This document shows positions 20,196-31,499 of a stretch of 64,000 nucleotides of DNA, piece after piece. The number at the start of each line of letters is the position of its first letter. Position 1 is the stretch's first letter. Under the pieces are notes generated by a model. It did not search any database. It was not told where the DNA came from and was given only the letters and a program-made list of their open reading frames with translations. Made by a program: the position numbers and the translations under genes. This stretch comes from Elephas maximus indicus (taxonomy: Eukaryota > Chordata > Mammalia > Proboscidea > Elephantidae). Where the stretch lies: NCBI RefSeq assembly GCF_024166365.1, contig NC_064825.1:99276480-99340479 (forward strand). The letters run 5' to 3'.

Positions 20196-20796
20196 GGATG
20201 TACAGGCAGGCAGGTGCTTAGAGACCATGGATTCAACCCCTCATGTACAGATAGGGAGATGGAAGTATAGAGAGACAAGGCAGCCTCTCCAACCCACTCC
20301 TCTTCCCCAGCCTTGGGGAGAGTCCCAGAAAGTCTGGGCTGGGCTGTTCTGTGTTGAATAATTCATGCCAAACCCAAAATAACAGTCTGAGTGCCATCCC
20401 ATGGCAGGCTTGGGACCCTGGCCAATGTGCCACTGCCCCACAGCCCTGCTCCTGCCCCTGCCAGTTCGGGGCCATCTGGCTGGCCTTGAGGTAACCTCTG
20501 ACCTTGCCTCTGATGTTCTGGGGAGAATTCTGATAGAATTGGTCCTCTGCCCCATTATCCAGAATGTGTGAAACATTCCAGGAGAGGCCAGACCCCATGA
20601 GCTTGCTACTCATAGCTCCGTGCTCCATAAAATGCATCAGCAGCCATGGAGCACAAACCCTATAGAGGGTAGCTGGACCCACTGAACCTTCTTGGGACAA
20701 TTGCATGAGTAGCCTGTGTGAGCCCATGACCTGGAGAGCCCTGCTCTAAGTACTATGGCAGTGGGCATGGTCTCTGTCAATGAAGAAGTGTGGTGA

Positions 20797-20798
20797 GG

Positions 20799-20827
<29 letters not shown>
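20797..20827. repeat. (CA)n microsatellite
   Basis: Uninterrupted run of about 15 CA units after GTGAGG. Confidence 0.9.
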
Positions 20828-20829
<2 letters not shown>

Positions 20830-20929
20830 AGGGCCACATTTGTAAAACAGTTCAGGATGAGAACAAGCTCTCAACTCAAGAGTTAGGAGGGTTTAAGTCC
20901 TGGCTCTGAGTCTAGGTCACATAAGCTGC

Positions 20930-21290
20930 ATTTGGCTGCAAAAACTCAGCAGAGGATGGCAGTGGCTCAAATAACAAAGACACATAATCACTGCACATAA
21001 AAAAGACTTCTGAAGGCAGGGAGGGATGACTGGCTGAGGAATGCTATCAAAAACCCAGATTCTTACCATCTTCCTTTCTGTCATTCTTGGCAATGTCTTT
21101 CTTCCCTTGTGGTCACAAGATGACTGCCACAGCACCAGCATCATCAGCTTCCCAGAGTGAAGGGAGGGTCTGGGGAACATGGAACCTTCACCTTGGGGCT
21201 CATATTTATCAGGGAGGAAAATTCTTCGTAGAAGTCCTCCACCAAATCTCCCTTATAGCTAACTGGTCAGAACTGAATCCATGCCTGCCC
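20930..21290 (-). repeat. Ancient repeat, family not named
   Basis: TTGGCTGCAAAAACTCAGC, GATGGCAGTGGCTCAAATAA, CTTGTGGTCACAAGATGACT, CACAGCACCAGCATCATC and TATAGCTAACTGGTCAGAAC. The minus-strand arrangement is the one also seen at 27230-27600. Confidence 0.5.
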
Positions 21291-21324
21291 TTAGGCCGAT
21301 CACTGTGAAAATCCCAATGTTACA

Positions 21325-22310
21325 GAAATGGAAAAGTTGATCCTAAAATCGATAGGGAATTGCAAGGGACCCTGGATAGCCAAAACAGTCTTGAAAAAGG
21401 ACAAAGTCAGAGAACTCATACTTCCTGATTTCAAAACTTACTACAAAGCTACAGTAGTCACAACTGTGTGGTACTAGCATAAGAGTAAGCATACAGATCA
21501 ATGACATAGAATAGAGAATCCAGAAATAAGCCCATACATCTATGGTCAATTGATTTGCAACAAGGGTGCCAAGGCCATTCAATGGGGGAAAGAATAGCCT
21601 CTTCAACAACAAATGATACTAGAACAAATGGATATCCACATGCAAAAGAATGAAGCTGAACCCTTGCCTCACACTGTATACAAAAATTAATTACAAAAAT
21701 TAACTCAAAATGGCTCAAAGACCTAAATATGAGAGCTAAAACCATAAAACTCTTAGAGGAAAACATAGGAGTAAATCTTCATGACCCTAGATTTGATAAT
21801 GGTTTCTTAGCTATGACACCAAACGAACAACCAACAAAGGAAAAAATAAACTGAACTCCATAAAAATGAAAAACATTTGTTCATCAAAGAATGCTATCAA
21901 GAATGTGGAAAGATAACCCAAAGAATGGGAAAAAATATTTGCAAATTATATATCTGATAAAGATAGAAAGGCATTTAGAATATATAAAAAACTTTCACAG
22001 TGCAACAAGAAGACAAACAACCCAGCTAAAAAATGGACAAAGAACTTGAATAGACATTTCTCTAAAGAATATAATAGATGACCAACAAGCCCATAAAAAA
22101 AAAAGTCATTAGGTAAGTGTAAATCAAAACCATAATGAGATACCACTTCACACCCACGAAGATGGCTATGATAAAAAAAATGGGGCCATGAAAATGTTCT
22201 GGAACTCTATAGTGGTGATAGTTGCACAGCATTATAATAAATACACTAAATATCCCGAATGGGAAATTTTATGTTATGTGTATTTTACCACAATAAAAGA
22301 AAACACATTA
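21325..22310 (+). mobile_element. Old L1 (L1M-type) 3' part, plus strand
   Basis: Decayed ORF2 C-terminal region followed by a short 3' UTR. Recognisable blocks on the + strand: CTCATACTTCCTGATTTCAA, CTACAAAGCTACAGTAGTCA, TGGGGGAAAGAATAGCC, CCCAGCTAAAAAATGGACAA, and CACAGCATTATAATAAATAC in the tail. Stops and frameshifts occur throughout; no intact frame exceeds 50 codons in the L1 sense direction. Older than the lineage-specific L1s here, by divergence. Confidence 0.8.
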
Positions 22311-22397
22311 ATTAAGCTATTTTCAATGTTAATATGATAATTATATTTGGTCTGAGATCTGTGGTTATTTTTCCTGTCTGTAATTATATAGCCTACT

Positions 22398-22448
22398 TTT
22401 GTGTGTGTCTGTGTGTGTGTGTGTGTATGCATGTGTGCGTGCATGTGA
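22398..22448. repeat. (TG)n microsatellite
   Basis: TGTGTGTCTGTGTGTGTGTG-type run degenerating into TGCATGTGTGCGTGC. Confidence 0.85.
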
Positions 22449-22651
22449 AATTCTTATATTTAGGAAAGGATTCTATTTTTTCTTGTGTTTACTTTCATAG
22501 TATAATATTATATAAAACACTTAGTTCCCTATTTGTTTAGAAAGTATCAGCGTCCTAGAATGAGCAATGAAAAAATTGGAACATTTGCCCAGGCCCCATC
22601 CCTTTCCTCAACCCAACATTATTTAATAAAATTATCAATTATCTCTATACA

Positions 22652-22733
22652 TGTTTGTTGTTGTTGTTGTTGTTAGACACCTTCAAGTCAATTCTGACCC
22701 CTGTGTGCAGAGTAGAACTGCTCCATAGGATTT
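22652..22733 (-). mobile_element. RTE/AfroSINE 3'-end fragment, minus strand
   Basis: A (TTG)n run, then TTAGACACCTTCAAGTCAAT and GCAGAGTAGAACTGCTCCAT. The (TTG)n is the reversed CAACAACA tail typical of RTE 3' ends. Confidence 0.65.
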
Positions 22734-23214
22734 ATATTATTAAATATATTAAATATATTTTTATTATTTGATTTCTCAGCTGTTGATGATGTTTTTAATA
22801 TCTAGATATGAAGCAGAGCAATCAGGGAATATACTCTATTCCTACCTTCTCCTCCCATCTTTTATTAGGTATGTCAGTTTGTCATACCGTGGGGGCTTGC
22901 ATGTTGCTGTGAAGCTGGACGCTATGCCACCGGTATTCAGATAACAGCAGGGTCACCCATGGAGGACAGGTTTCAGCTGAGCTTCCTGACTAAGACAGAC
23001 TAGGAAGAAGGACCCGGCACTCTACTTCTGAAAAGCATTAGCCGGTGAAACCTCATGAATAGCAGTGGAACATTGTCTGATATAGTGCTGGAAGATCACC
23101 CCCCCCAGGTTGGAAGGCACTCAAAAGATGACTGGGGAAGAGCTGCCTCCTCAAAGTAGAGTCGACCTTAATGACGTGGATGGAGTAAAGCTTTTGGGAC
23201 CTTCATTTGCTGAT

Positions 23215-23995
23215 GTGGTACGACTCAAAATGAGAAGAAACAGCTGCAAACATCCATTAAGAATTGGAACCTGGAATGTATGAAGTATGAATCTAGGAAA
23301 ATTGGAAATCGTCAAAAATGAAATGGAACGCATAAACATCAATATCCCAGGCATTAGTGAGTTGAAATGTACTGGTGTTGGCCATTTTGAATCGGACAAT
23401 CATATAGTCTACTATGCTGGAAATGACAACTCAAAGAGGAATGGCGTTGCATTCATCGTCAAAAAGAATGTTTCAAGATCTATCCTGAAGTATAACACTG
23501 TCAGTGATAGGATAATATCCATACGCCTACAAGGAAGACCAGTTAATACAACTATTATTCAAATTTACACACCAACCACTAGGGCCAAAGATAAAAGAAA
23601 TTGAAGATTTTTATCAGCTGCTGCAGTCTGAAATTGATCGAACATGCAATCAAGATGCATTGATAATTACTGGCGATTGGAACGCAAAAGTTAGAAAAAA
23701 AGAAGAATCAGTAGTTGGAAAATATGGCCTTGGTGATAGAAACAATGCCAGAGATCGAATGATAGAATTTTGCAAGATCAACAACTTCTTCATTGCAAAT
23801 ACCTTCTTTCACCAATGTAAACGGCGACTATACGCATGGACCTTGCCAGATGGAAAGCACAAAAATCAAATTGACTACATCTGTGGAAAGAGACGATGGA
23901 AAAGCTCAATATCATCAGCCAGAACAAGGCCAGGGGCTGACTGTGGAACAGACCATTAATTGCTCATATGCAAGTTCAAGCTGAAACTGAAGAAA
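23215..23995 (+). pseudogene. RTE endonuclease domain, disabled
   Basis: Reads like an APE-type endonuclease: GTWNV near 23265-23280, ISELK with the catalytic Glu near 23355, ITGDWNAKV near 23664-23690, NQIDYI near 23865, and TRPGADCGTDH at about 23926-23956 (terminal Asp-His pair). Lesions: TGA at 23281-23283 (most likely from CGA by CpG decay), a one-base insertion near 23596 that shifts the frame, and TAA at 23957-23959 directly after the catalytic His. The enzyme would nick target DNA to prime reverse transcription; this copy cannot encode it. Confidence 0.85.
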
Positions 23996-24549
23996 ATCAG
24001 AGCAAGTCCACGAGAACCAAAATATGATCCTGAGTATATCCCACCTGAATTTAGAGACCATCTGAAGAACGGATTTGACACATAGAACACTAGTGACTGA
24101 AGACCAGACGAGTGGTGGAATGACATCAAAGACATCATCCGTGAAGAAAGCAAGAGGTCACTGAAAAGACAGGAAAGAAAGAAAAGACCAAGATGGATGT
24201 CGGAGGAGACTCTGAATCTTGCTCTGGAATGCTGAGCAGCTAAAGCAAAAGGAAGAATTGATGAAGTAAAAGAACTGAACAGAAGGTTTCGAAGGGCCTC
24301 TCGAGAAGACAAAGTAAAGTATTATACTGACATGTGCAAAGAGCTGGAGATGGAAAACCAAAAGGGAAGAACATGCTCGGCATTTCTCAAGCTGAAAGAA
24401 CTGAAGAAAAATTCAAGCCCTGAGTTGCAATAGTGAAGGATTCCATGGGGAGAATATTAAATGATGCAGGAAGCATCAAAAGAAGATAGAAGGAATACAC
24501 AGGGTCATTATACCAAAAAGAATTAGTCGATGTTCAACCATTTCAAGAG

Positions 24550-26010
24550 GTGGCATATGATCAGGAACCAATGGTACTGAAGGAAGAAGTCCAAGCTGCT
24601 CTGAAGGCATTGGTGAAAAACAAGGCTCCAGGAATTGATGGAATATCAATTGAGATGTTTCAACAAACAGATGTAGCGCTGGAGGTGCTCACTCATCTAT
24701 GCCAAGAAATATGGAAGACAGCTTCCTGGCTGACTGACTGGAAGAGATCCATATTTATGCCTATTCCCAAGAAAGATGATCCAACCGAATGTGGAAATTA
24801 TAGAACAATATCATTAATATCACATGTAAGCAAAATTTTGCTGAAGATCATTCAAAAACAGCTGCAGCAGTATATCGACAGGGAACTGCCAGAAATTCAG
24901 GCCGGTTTCAGAAGAGGACGTGGAACCAGGGATATCATTGCTGATGTCAGATGGATCCTGGCTGAAAGCAGAGAATACCAGAAGGATGTTTACCTGTGTT
25001 TTATTGACAATGCAAAGGCATTTGACTGTGTGGATCATAACAAATTATGGATAAATGTTGCGAAGAATGGGAATTCCAGAACACTTAATTGTGCTCATGA
25101 GGAACCTTTACATAGATCAAAGACAGTTGTTCTGACAGAACAAGAGGATACTGATTGGTTTAAAGTCAGGAAAGGTGTGCGTCAGGGTTGTATCCTTTCA
25201 CCATACCTATTCAATCTGTATGCTGAGCACATAATCCGAGAAGCTGGACTATATGAAGAAGAACGGGGCATAAAGAATGGAGGAAGACTCATTAATAACC
25301 TGCGTTATGAAGACGACACAACCTTGCTTGCTGAAAGTGAAGAGGACTTGAAGCACTTACTGATGAAGACCAAAGACCACAGCCTTCAGTTTGGATTGCA
25401 CCTCAACATAAAGAAAACAAAAATCCTCACAACTGGACCAATGAGCAGCATCATGATAAACGGAGAAAAGATTGAAGTTGTCAAGGATTTTATTTTACTT
25501 GGATCCACAATCAACACCCATGGAAACAGCAGTCAGGAAATCAAAAGATGCATTGCATTGGGTAAATCTGCTGCAAAGGACCTCTTTAAAGTTTTGAAGA
25601 GCTAAGATGTCACCTTGAAGACTAAGGTGCGCCTGACCCAAGCCATGATATTTTCAATCACATCATATGCATGCAAAAGCTGCACAACGAATAAGGAAGA
25701 CCGAAGAAGAGCTGACGCCTTCGAATTGTGGTGTTGGCGAAGAATATTGAATATACCATGGACTGCCAAAAGAACGAACAAATCTGCCTTAGAAGAAGTA
25801 CAACCAGAATGCTCCTTAGAAGCAAGAATGGCGAGACTGTGTCTTACATACTTCGGACATGTTGTCAGGAGGGATCAGTCCCTGGAGAAGGACATCATGC
25901 TTGGCAGAGTACAGGGTCAGAGGAAAAGAGGAAGACCCTCAACGAGGTGGATTGACACAGTGGCTGCAACAATGAGGTCAAGCATAACAACGATTGTAAG
26001 GATGGCTTAG
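24550..26010 (+). pseudogene. RTE reverse transcriptase and C-terminal region, one in-frame stop
   Basis: A frame of 487 codons broken only by TAA at 25603-25605; both halves are in the same frame. Reverse transcriptase motifs: KAPGIDGI (about residue 26), FMPIPKKDD, FRRGRGTRD, FIDNAKAFDCVDH, and VRQGCILSPYLFN. The catalytic box reads YEDD (25306-25317) where the family has YADD; one base change (GCA to GAA) explains it. Downstream come the KTKILTTGP and FILLGSTI blocks, and after the stop GQRKRGRPSTRWID, typical of the RTE C-terminus. The function would be target-primed reverse transcription. One stop and the altered box make activity very unlikely. Confidence 0.9.
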
Positions 26011-26173
26011 GATGGGGCAGTGTTTCGTTCTGTTGTGCATAGGGTCGCTATGAGTTGGAACCGACTCGACGGCACCTAACAACAACATGTCATTTTTGCA
26101 TTGTCAAGGCATATAAAAATTTACATTCAGATGTCCACATTTCTTTTTTTTTCTTGTGATTTGCATAAGCTGG

Positions 26174-26589
26174 TGTTATGGATTAAATTGTGTCCCCTCA
26201 AAATATGTGTTGTAAATCCTAATCTCTATGCCTGTGTTTATAATCAAATTTGTGAGTGAGTTATCACTGTTATGTTAATGAGACAGGATTACTGTAGGGT
26301 GTATTGTGAGTCAGTCTCTTTTGAGATATAAAAGGGATTAAACAAGCAGGCAGAGCATAGATGGGGGAAGACTGATGCCAAGCCACACAGAGATCTCCAA
26401 GGAACTAGGAAACAAGCTGAAGAGACAAGGACCTTCCCCCAGAACCAACAGAGAGAGAAAGGCTTCCGCTAGAGCTGGCACCCTGAATTCGGACTTCTAG
26501 CCTCCTAAACTACAAGAGAATAAATTTCGGTTTGTTAAAGCCACCCACTTGTGGTATTTCTGTTATAGCAGCACTAGACAACTTAGACA
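26174..26589 (+). mobile_element. Solo MaLR-type LTR (afrotherian lineage)
   Basis: TGTTATGGATTAAATTGTG at the start and CACTAGACAACTTAGACA at the end. Internal: AAAATATGTGTTGTAAATCC, CTCTTTTGAGATATAAAAGG (TATA-like), CCCAGAACCAACAGAGAGAG, AGAATAAATTTCGG (polyA signal) and AAGCCACCCACTTGTGG. Same group as 31222-31490 and the inner LTR at 16844. Confidence 0.75.
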
Positions 26590-26930
26590 AAACAACAACA
26601 ATGGCCATGATTCCATCCCTTTGAGCTGTAGCAGACATAACTGATTTGAGGGCTCGAAGGAACTGCCCCCACCGCCCCCTGTGATCCCATCTGCTGCACA
26701 TGCTGGACATGGCTGCTGGGAAAATAGATGTGGAGATTCTCAGAGATCCACCATAAAATGGTTCAAACGAGAGAATGGAGTTGACTGTATTTATATACCC
26801 AATTGGGGGTGGAGTTTGGTGCAAATGACCTTTAAGGTTCATACCAATCTTACCATTCCATGATTCTATGGTTATTGTAGTCAAGTCCATCATACCTGCT
26901 GAAGAAAACACCTTGGGGGGTGTGTTAAGA
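26590..26930. repeat. Diverged L3/CR1-like 3' fragment
   Basis: The end TACCATTCCATGATTCTATG at about 26850 is typical of L3/CR1 LINE termini. The preceding 200 bases are too decayed to align by eye. Confidence 0.4.
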
Positions 26931-27090
26931 GCAGACAGGATTTCACATCAGACAAACCTGGGCTCAAAGGCCTTATCCAGCCATTTCCAACTGTGTGATT
27001 GCAACTTCAGTGAATTGTGAGAAACAGATGAGATTATGTGGGTAAAGCTCGTAGCACGATCCCTACCTCACACTGGATGAACAAGAGATG
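26930..27090 (+). repeat. MIR fragment
   Basis: GACAAACCTGGGCTCAAAGG, CCAACTGTGTGATTGCAAC and GGGTAAAGCTCGTAGCACG follow the MIR order on the + strand. Confidence 0.55.
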
Positions 27091-27229
27091 TTAACCCTCT
27101 TTGCCCTGCCGTGGCCAGATTCTCTCTGAGATAATGGTGGGAGAATTTTGTAGGAGGGAACAAACTGTATGCACAAATTAAAGAAAAAGTGGCCTAAACA
27201 ATGAGTAATAAATACTTTTATCATTCAAC

Positions 27230-27600
27230 TCCAAAGTAAGGTGGTTGGTTGCTTTGGATGCGAAATCATCAAGAACCTAGGTTCTTCTCATCTTTCTGTT
27301 GTGCCATCCTTAGCTTTCTTCATGGTCACAACATGGCAGCCTCAGCTCCAGCATTCCATGAGGAGGGCCATGTCCTACAAAATAAGAAAGACTGCTCTCT
27401 TCCTTATGTATCTTTTTCATAGCCGAGAACATTCCCCTTAAGCACTGTCCCCAGCAAATGTCCCCTAAAGCCATCATTTGTCCATGCTTAAACAATCACT
27501 GGCATGGGGAATGGGACCATCATATTTTATCTGTCAGAATCCTGGGCAGTCCTGGGTCTGGGATAAGTCCCACCTCACTTCTGGAACACATGACTCCTCC
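27230..27600 (-). repeat. Ancient repeat, family not named
   Basis: CATCAAGAACCTAGGTTCTT, CTTTCTGTTGTGCCATCC, TTCATGGTCACAACATGGC and CTCAGCTCCAGCATTCC match the minus-strand order of the element at 20930-21290. Confidence 0.5.
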
Positions 27601-28115
27601 AAGATGGTGGTGAGAGAGGTTTGTAAGAATGCAGAAAGGTATATTCTACAAGGAAAAAGACCCCATGAAAGAATTGCTCTGTGGTGTTTTATGTTGGCTA
27701 TTTTCTGTGGTGTTTTGCTTAAAACAACGCTGGCAAGCATCATGGTAGACTGGAAAACACCTATAGATGCCAGATCAGATATAACCAACACTCGCTCAGA
27801 TGGACAGCTGAGCTCACAAAGAAGTAAGAAAAATAGTCAGGACCCAAAAAGGAAGCTAACACGAGAAACTGAGTGCTGGAGCTACAACTATCTTGGCCTT
27901 AGAAGGTGGGTAGTGGATACAGAGAAAGCCACATAAAGCTAGGATCCTGAAGGATTATGCTCAAAAGGGAGGACTGGAAAAATGTGCCCAACATCTATAA
28001 CAACAACCAGAAACGCCTGCCTGTATTGTCCAAAGAGAAGAAAAAGAGTCTCTGCTGGAATCTTTAACATCCTGCACCTCAAGGATTTGGGATTTGAGTT
28101 TATACTGCCAGCATG
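27600..28115. other. Unassigned stretch, no gene seen
   Basis: No recognisable repeat or gene. A 152-codon plus-strand frame starting at 27478 runs through here but also crosses the ancient repeat to its left, so I do not accept it as a gene. Confidence 0.35.
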
Positions 28116-28117
28116 AT

Positions 28118-28290
28118 CCAGGAGAGGCCCTAGTCGTGCAGTGGTTAAAGAGCTCGGCTGCTAACCAGAAGGTCGGCAGCTGGAATCCAACAGCCTCCTT
28201 GGAAACTCTATGGGGCAGTTCTAGTCTGTCCTGTAGGGTTTCTATGAGTGGGAATTGACTGGACGGCCACAGGTTTGGTTTGTTTGGTTT
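28118..28290 (+). mobile_element. AfroSINE (short subtype)
   Basis: GGCCCTAGTCGTGCAGTGG, AGAGCTCGGCTGCTAACC, GAAGGTCGGCAGCTGGAATC, CTTGGAAACTCTATGGGGC, then GTTTCTATGAGTGGGAATTG and a GGTTTGGTTTGTTTGG tail. tRNA-like boxes are visible. Confidence 0.85.
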
Positions 28291-28359
28291 ATGATTCAGG
28301 AAGCTCCAGCCAGGAAAATATATAGGGTGGTCCCAGGTAAAGTCCTGTGTGAGCTCCCC

Positions 28360-28497
28360 AGCAGGAAGCCCTGTACAGGCAGAGACTTTGTTCACTTTGT
28401 CACTGCTATAGTCCCAGCACCTCAAAGAGTACCTGACACACGACAGAGGCTCAACAAATATTTGTTGAATAAAAGAGTGAATAAATGAATGGATGAA
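28360..28497 (-). repeat. L2 LINE fragment, minus strand
   Basis: AGAGACTTTGTTCACTTTG, AGCACCTCAAAGAGTACCTG and CTCAACAAATATTTGTTGAA follow the reverse-strand L2 3' order. Confidence 0.7.
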
Positions 28498-28499
28498 AC

Positions 28500-28868
28500 A
28501 AAAAGAAAAGGAGGCACCAGAAAAACTTATTCTTTTTTCTGCCTCCGGAAGTGGTTGGTCAGGAGGTGATGTCTGGAGATTCTGCAGCCATTTGAGACCT
28601 GAGGAAAAAAGGTCAAAAAAGGTCAACATACTAGGGAGGGCAAAGTAGAAAGATGAGTAGGACTTGGGTTCCAAGTACCTCATTTCCCTAGATGGCACAG
28701 TGATTGAAGTAAACACAATTAGCCTTCTGTGGGAAAAGGGAAATGGATGCTGGGGAAGAAAGGGCATCTATCCTTCTAATACCCCATAAGCGTCTGCTAC
28801 CAGCACCATGTAGCCTGGAGCTGTCTGGGAGCCAGCTTACCACCACCTGAATGGAACATGTCTGAGAG
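28500..28868. other. Non-coding stretch, no gene seen
   Basis: No recognised repeat or credible ORF. The 268-codon minus-strand frame that crosses it (27961-28767) also runs antisense through the AfroSINE at 28118 and is an accident of repeats. Confidence 0.4.
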
Positions 28869-28869
28869 A

Positions 28870-29345
28870 TAAAGACAGCTAGCTGCTGTCGAGTCAACTC
28901 CAACTCATGGTGACCTATGTACGATAGAATGGAACATTGCCTGGACCTGTGTCATCCTTATGATCACTGGCATGTTCAGTTTGTCGTTCTGGCTACTGTG
29001 CCAGTCCATCTCACTGAGCATCTCCCTTGCCCTCATCTGCCCTCTGCTTCACCAAAAACACTGGCTTTTTCCAGCAGTTGATCCCCCTGATGACAAGAGA
29101 GTCAGACAGTGTTCTGTTGTGATCCATAAACTTTTCATTGGCTAATTTTTGGATGTAGCTCGCCAGGCCTTTCTTCCTAGTCTGTCTTAGTCTGGAAGCG
29201 CCACTGAATCATGTCCACCATGGGCGACCCTGCTCATATTTGAAATACTGCTGGCATAGCTTCTAGCAGCACAGCAACGTGAAAGCCACACAGTACAACA
29301 AACTGACAGATGGGTGGTAGTATCTGAAAATACAGCTGCATGAAG
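28870..29345 (-). mobile_element. Internally deleted RTE (non-autonomous), minus strand
   Basis: The left part is RTE 3' end (GTCGAGTCAACTCCAACTC, GCCAGTCCATCTCACTGAG). The right part is RTE 5' region (GTTGTGATCCATAAAC, GGCTAATTTTTGGATGTAGC, CTTTCTTCCTAGTCTGTCTT, CACCATGGGCGACCCTGCT). The coding core is missing, so it is a deletion derivative or an ancestor of the tRNA-headed SINE body. A CTGACAGATGGGTGG end also resembles that SINE. Confidence 0.65.
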
Positions 29346-29845
29346 GAAACCAGAAAGGGAGAGCACACAATCTGATGACATCACTGAAACTTCTGGATAC
29401 AGCCATGCCTGAAAACACCTCTCCTTGCCCTTTACAGGTATATTAATCTAATAAATCACCCTTCCTCACTTTTTTTTTTTAACTTGAGCTATTTCTACTT
29501 GTTTTTGTCGTTTGTAACCAAAAGACTCCCAGTTAATATACTAGCTTAGGAATTCTCATTGGTTGAAAAAAAGGAACATATTATTACCCCAGGAAACACA
29601 TTTTTCCTTGTAATTTTTTTGTTGACAATGGAGAAATCTTGCAAGGATTCACAGAGTTCTGGTGCTCGATCACTTTAAATGCACGTGTAACGTGTACGGT
29701 CACTTTAGGCTATAGACTTAGAAGGTCAGGAAGAATCATACAAACCTAGCCTTGCACCTCAGGGTGATTGGGGGAAGGATTTGTTCACCCATCATTTATA
29801 CTCTGTCTTAGCTTAGGTTCCCTGAGGGAAGGGCTTAGTGCAGGT
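29345..29845. repeat. LTR-like 3' end plus unassigned sequence
   Basis: TAATCTAATAAATCACCC and, near 29510-29545, GTAACCAAAAGACTCCCAG and TTAATATACTAGC resemble the 3' end of an old MaLR or MER LTR. The remainder to 29845 shows nothing I can name. Confidence 0.35.
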
Positions 29846-29847
29846 AG

Positions 29848-30690
29848 GTATTTTTTAATTTTATTGTCCTTTAGGTGAAAGTTTACAGCACAAATTAGTT
29901 TCTCGTTCAAAAACTTATACACATATTGTTTTGTGACATAGGTTGCCATCCCTGCAATGTGTTAGCACTGTCTCTCCCTTTCCTTTTACACCCCAGGCTC
30001 CCCATGTCCATTTGTCCAGTTTTCCTGTCCCTTCCTGCATTCTCATCTTTGCTCTTGGGCAGGTGTTGCCCATTTGGTCTCACATACTTGATTGAACTGA
30101 GAAGCACGTTCCTCACATGTGCTATTGTGTTTTCTTAAATAGGCCTGTATAATCTTTGGTTGAAAAGTGGGCTTCAGGAGTGGCTCCATTTCTGAGTTAG
30201 CAGGGTGTCCAACAGCCATAGTCTCAGGGTTTCCTCCAGTCTCTGTCAGATCAGTAAGTCTGGTCTTTTTTTGTGAATTTAAATTTTGTTTTACATTTTT
30301 CTCCCACTCTATTTGGGACCCCCTATTGTGATCCCTTTTAGAACGATTGGTAGTGGTAGCTGGGCACCATCTAGTTCTTCTGGGCTTGGGCTAGTGAAGG
30401 CTGTGGTTCATGTGGCCTTTTAGTCCTTTGGACTAATATTTCCCTTGTCTCTTTGGTTTTCTTCATTCTCCTTTTCTCCAGACGAGATAGGACCAATAGA
30501 TGTATTTTAGATGACTGCTTGCAAGCTTTTAAGACCCCAGACACTACTCACCAAAGTAGGATGTAGAACATTTCCTTTAGGAACCATGTTATGGCAGTTG
30601 ACCTAGATGTCCCCCAAGACCACGGTCCCCAGCCCACAGCCCCTCAAGGTGTTTGGAAGTGTCTAGGAAACTTCTATGATTTTACTACCC
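29848..30690 (-). mobile_element. L1 3' UTR fragment, minus strand
   Basis: T-rich start, then CTTTAGGTGAAAGTTTACAG, TATTGTTTTGTGACATAGG, TTTTGTGAATTTAAATTTTG and CCAGACACTACTCACCAAAG, the same 3' UTR lineage as the L1s at 18046 and 43126. It stops before ORF2. Confidence 0.8.
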
Positions 30691-31040
30691 TGGGTTCTGT
30701 TCACCTTGTCCTGGACCTAGGCTGCCCAGGTTGCTGTGTGCTCTGGGCTCCTAAGTCCTAGATCTGGGGAGGACAACCTGAACACACAGAATTAAATCCA
30801 TTCTACTTGGAGTTTGGAAATTATAACTCCTTCTGTTTTTTAGATGTATTCTGTCTTGTATGTGCTGTTCCTTTGGCTGGTTTCCTTGGCAATAAAGAAT
30901 GAGGTATGAAGGAGCTATCAAAAAGCAGGTACAAGTTGTTTATTTCCTTTTCACACTCCTAGGGGGCTGAGAGCTGTGGTTATGAGCAGTCACGACTCCT
31001 TCATTCTGCAAATTACTGACAACAGAGGCTTCTGGTTTCT
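30690..31040. other. Unassigned stretch, no gene seen
   Basis: No recognisable gene or repeat. A CTTGTATGTGCTGTTCC block near 30853 could be part of an old LTR. Confidence 0.35.
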
Positions 31041-31044
31041 CCCA

Positions 31045-31206
31045 AAACAAAAAACCAAACCCGTCGCATGGATTCCGACTCAAAGTGACCCTATAGGACA
31101 GAGTAGAACTGCCCCACAGAGTTTCTGAGGAGCATCTGGTGGATTTGAACTGCTGACCTTTTGGTTAGCAGCCGTAGCTCTTAACCACTATGCCACCACG
31201 GTTTCC
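31045..31206 (-). mobile_element. AfroSINE (short subtype), minus strand
   Basis: AAAACCAAACCCGTCGCATG, AAAGTGACCCTATAGGACAG, GAACTGCCCCACAGAGTTTC, GAACTGCTGACCTTTTGG and TTAACCACTATGCCACCACG. Confidence 0.85.
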
Positions 31207-31221
31207 CTACTTCTCCCAGTT

Positions 31222-31490
31222 GTGCTAATGGGAGAGAGGGAGAGATTGCCAAGTCAAACACAGCAATGGGGAAAAATAGATGTCAAACCACACGAAGATT
31301 GCCCAGGAACAAAAGCTCAAAAGAGACAAGGACCTTCCTCCAGAGCTGACAGAGAGAGAAAGCCTTCCCCTAGAGCTGGCATCCTGAAATCTAACTTCAA
31401 GCTTCCTGAACTGTGAGAAACTATATTTCTGTTTGTTAAAGCCACCCACTTGTGGTATTTATGTCATGGAAGCACCAGATAACTCAGACA
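31222..31490 (+). mobile_element. 3' part of an afrotherian MaLR-type LTR
   Basis: CCTCCAGAGCTGACAGAGAG, CCCCTAGAGCTGGCATCCTG, a TATATTTCTGTTTG block and AAGCCACCCACTTGTGG, ending AACTCAGACAG. Aligns with the second half of the LTR at 26174-26589. Confidence 0.65.
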
Positions 31491-31499
31491 GCTGGGTAT

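Larger units (their letters stand above)
22870..26086 (+). mobile_element. Nearly complete RTE (BovB-like) LINE
   Basis: About 3.2 kb, the expected size for this clade. It has a 5' region (about 22870-23260), an apurinic-type endonuclease domain, a reverse transcriptase, a C-terminal region and a short 3' end (ATGAGTTGGAACCGACTCGA then CACCTAACAACAACA). The organisation and sequence match the BovB/RTE clade. Several lesions make it inactive (see the two pseudogene entries). Fragments of the same family lie at 28870-29345, 33520-35630, 39833-40805, 41855-42235 and 62850-64000, and its ends are reused in SINEs. Confidence 0.9.

Noticed and set aside
27961-28767. 268-codon minus-strand open frame
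   Set aside because: It crosses an antisense AfroSINE and an L2 fragment. The product is a chimera of repeat antisense sequence.
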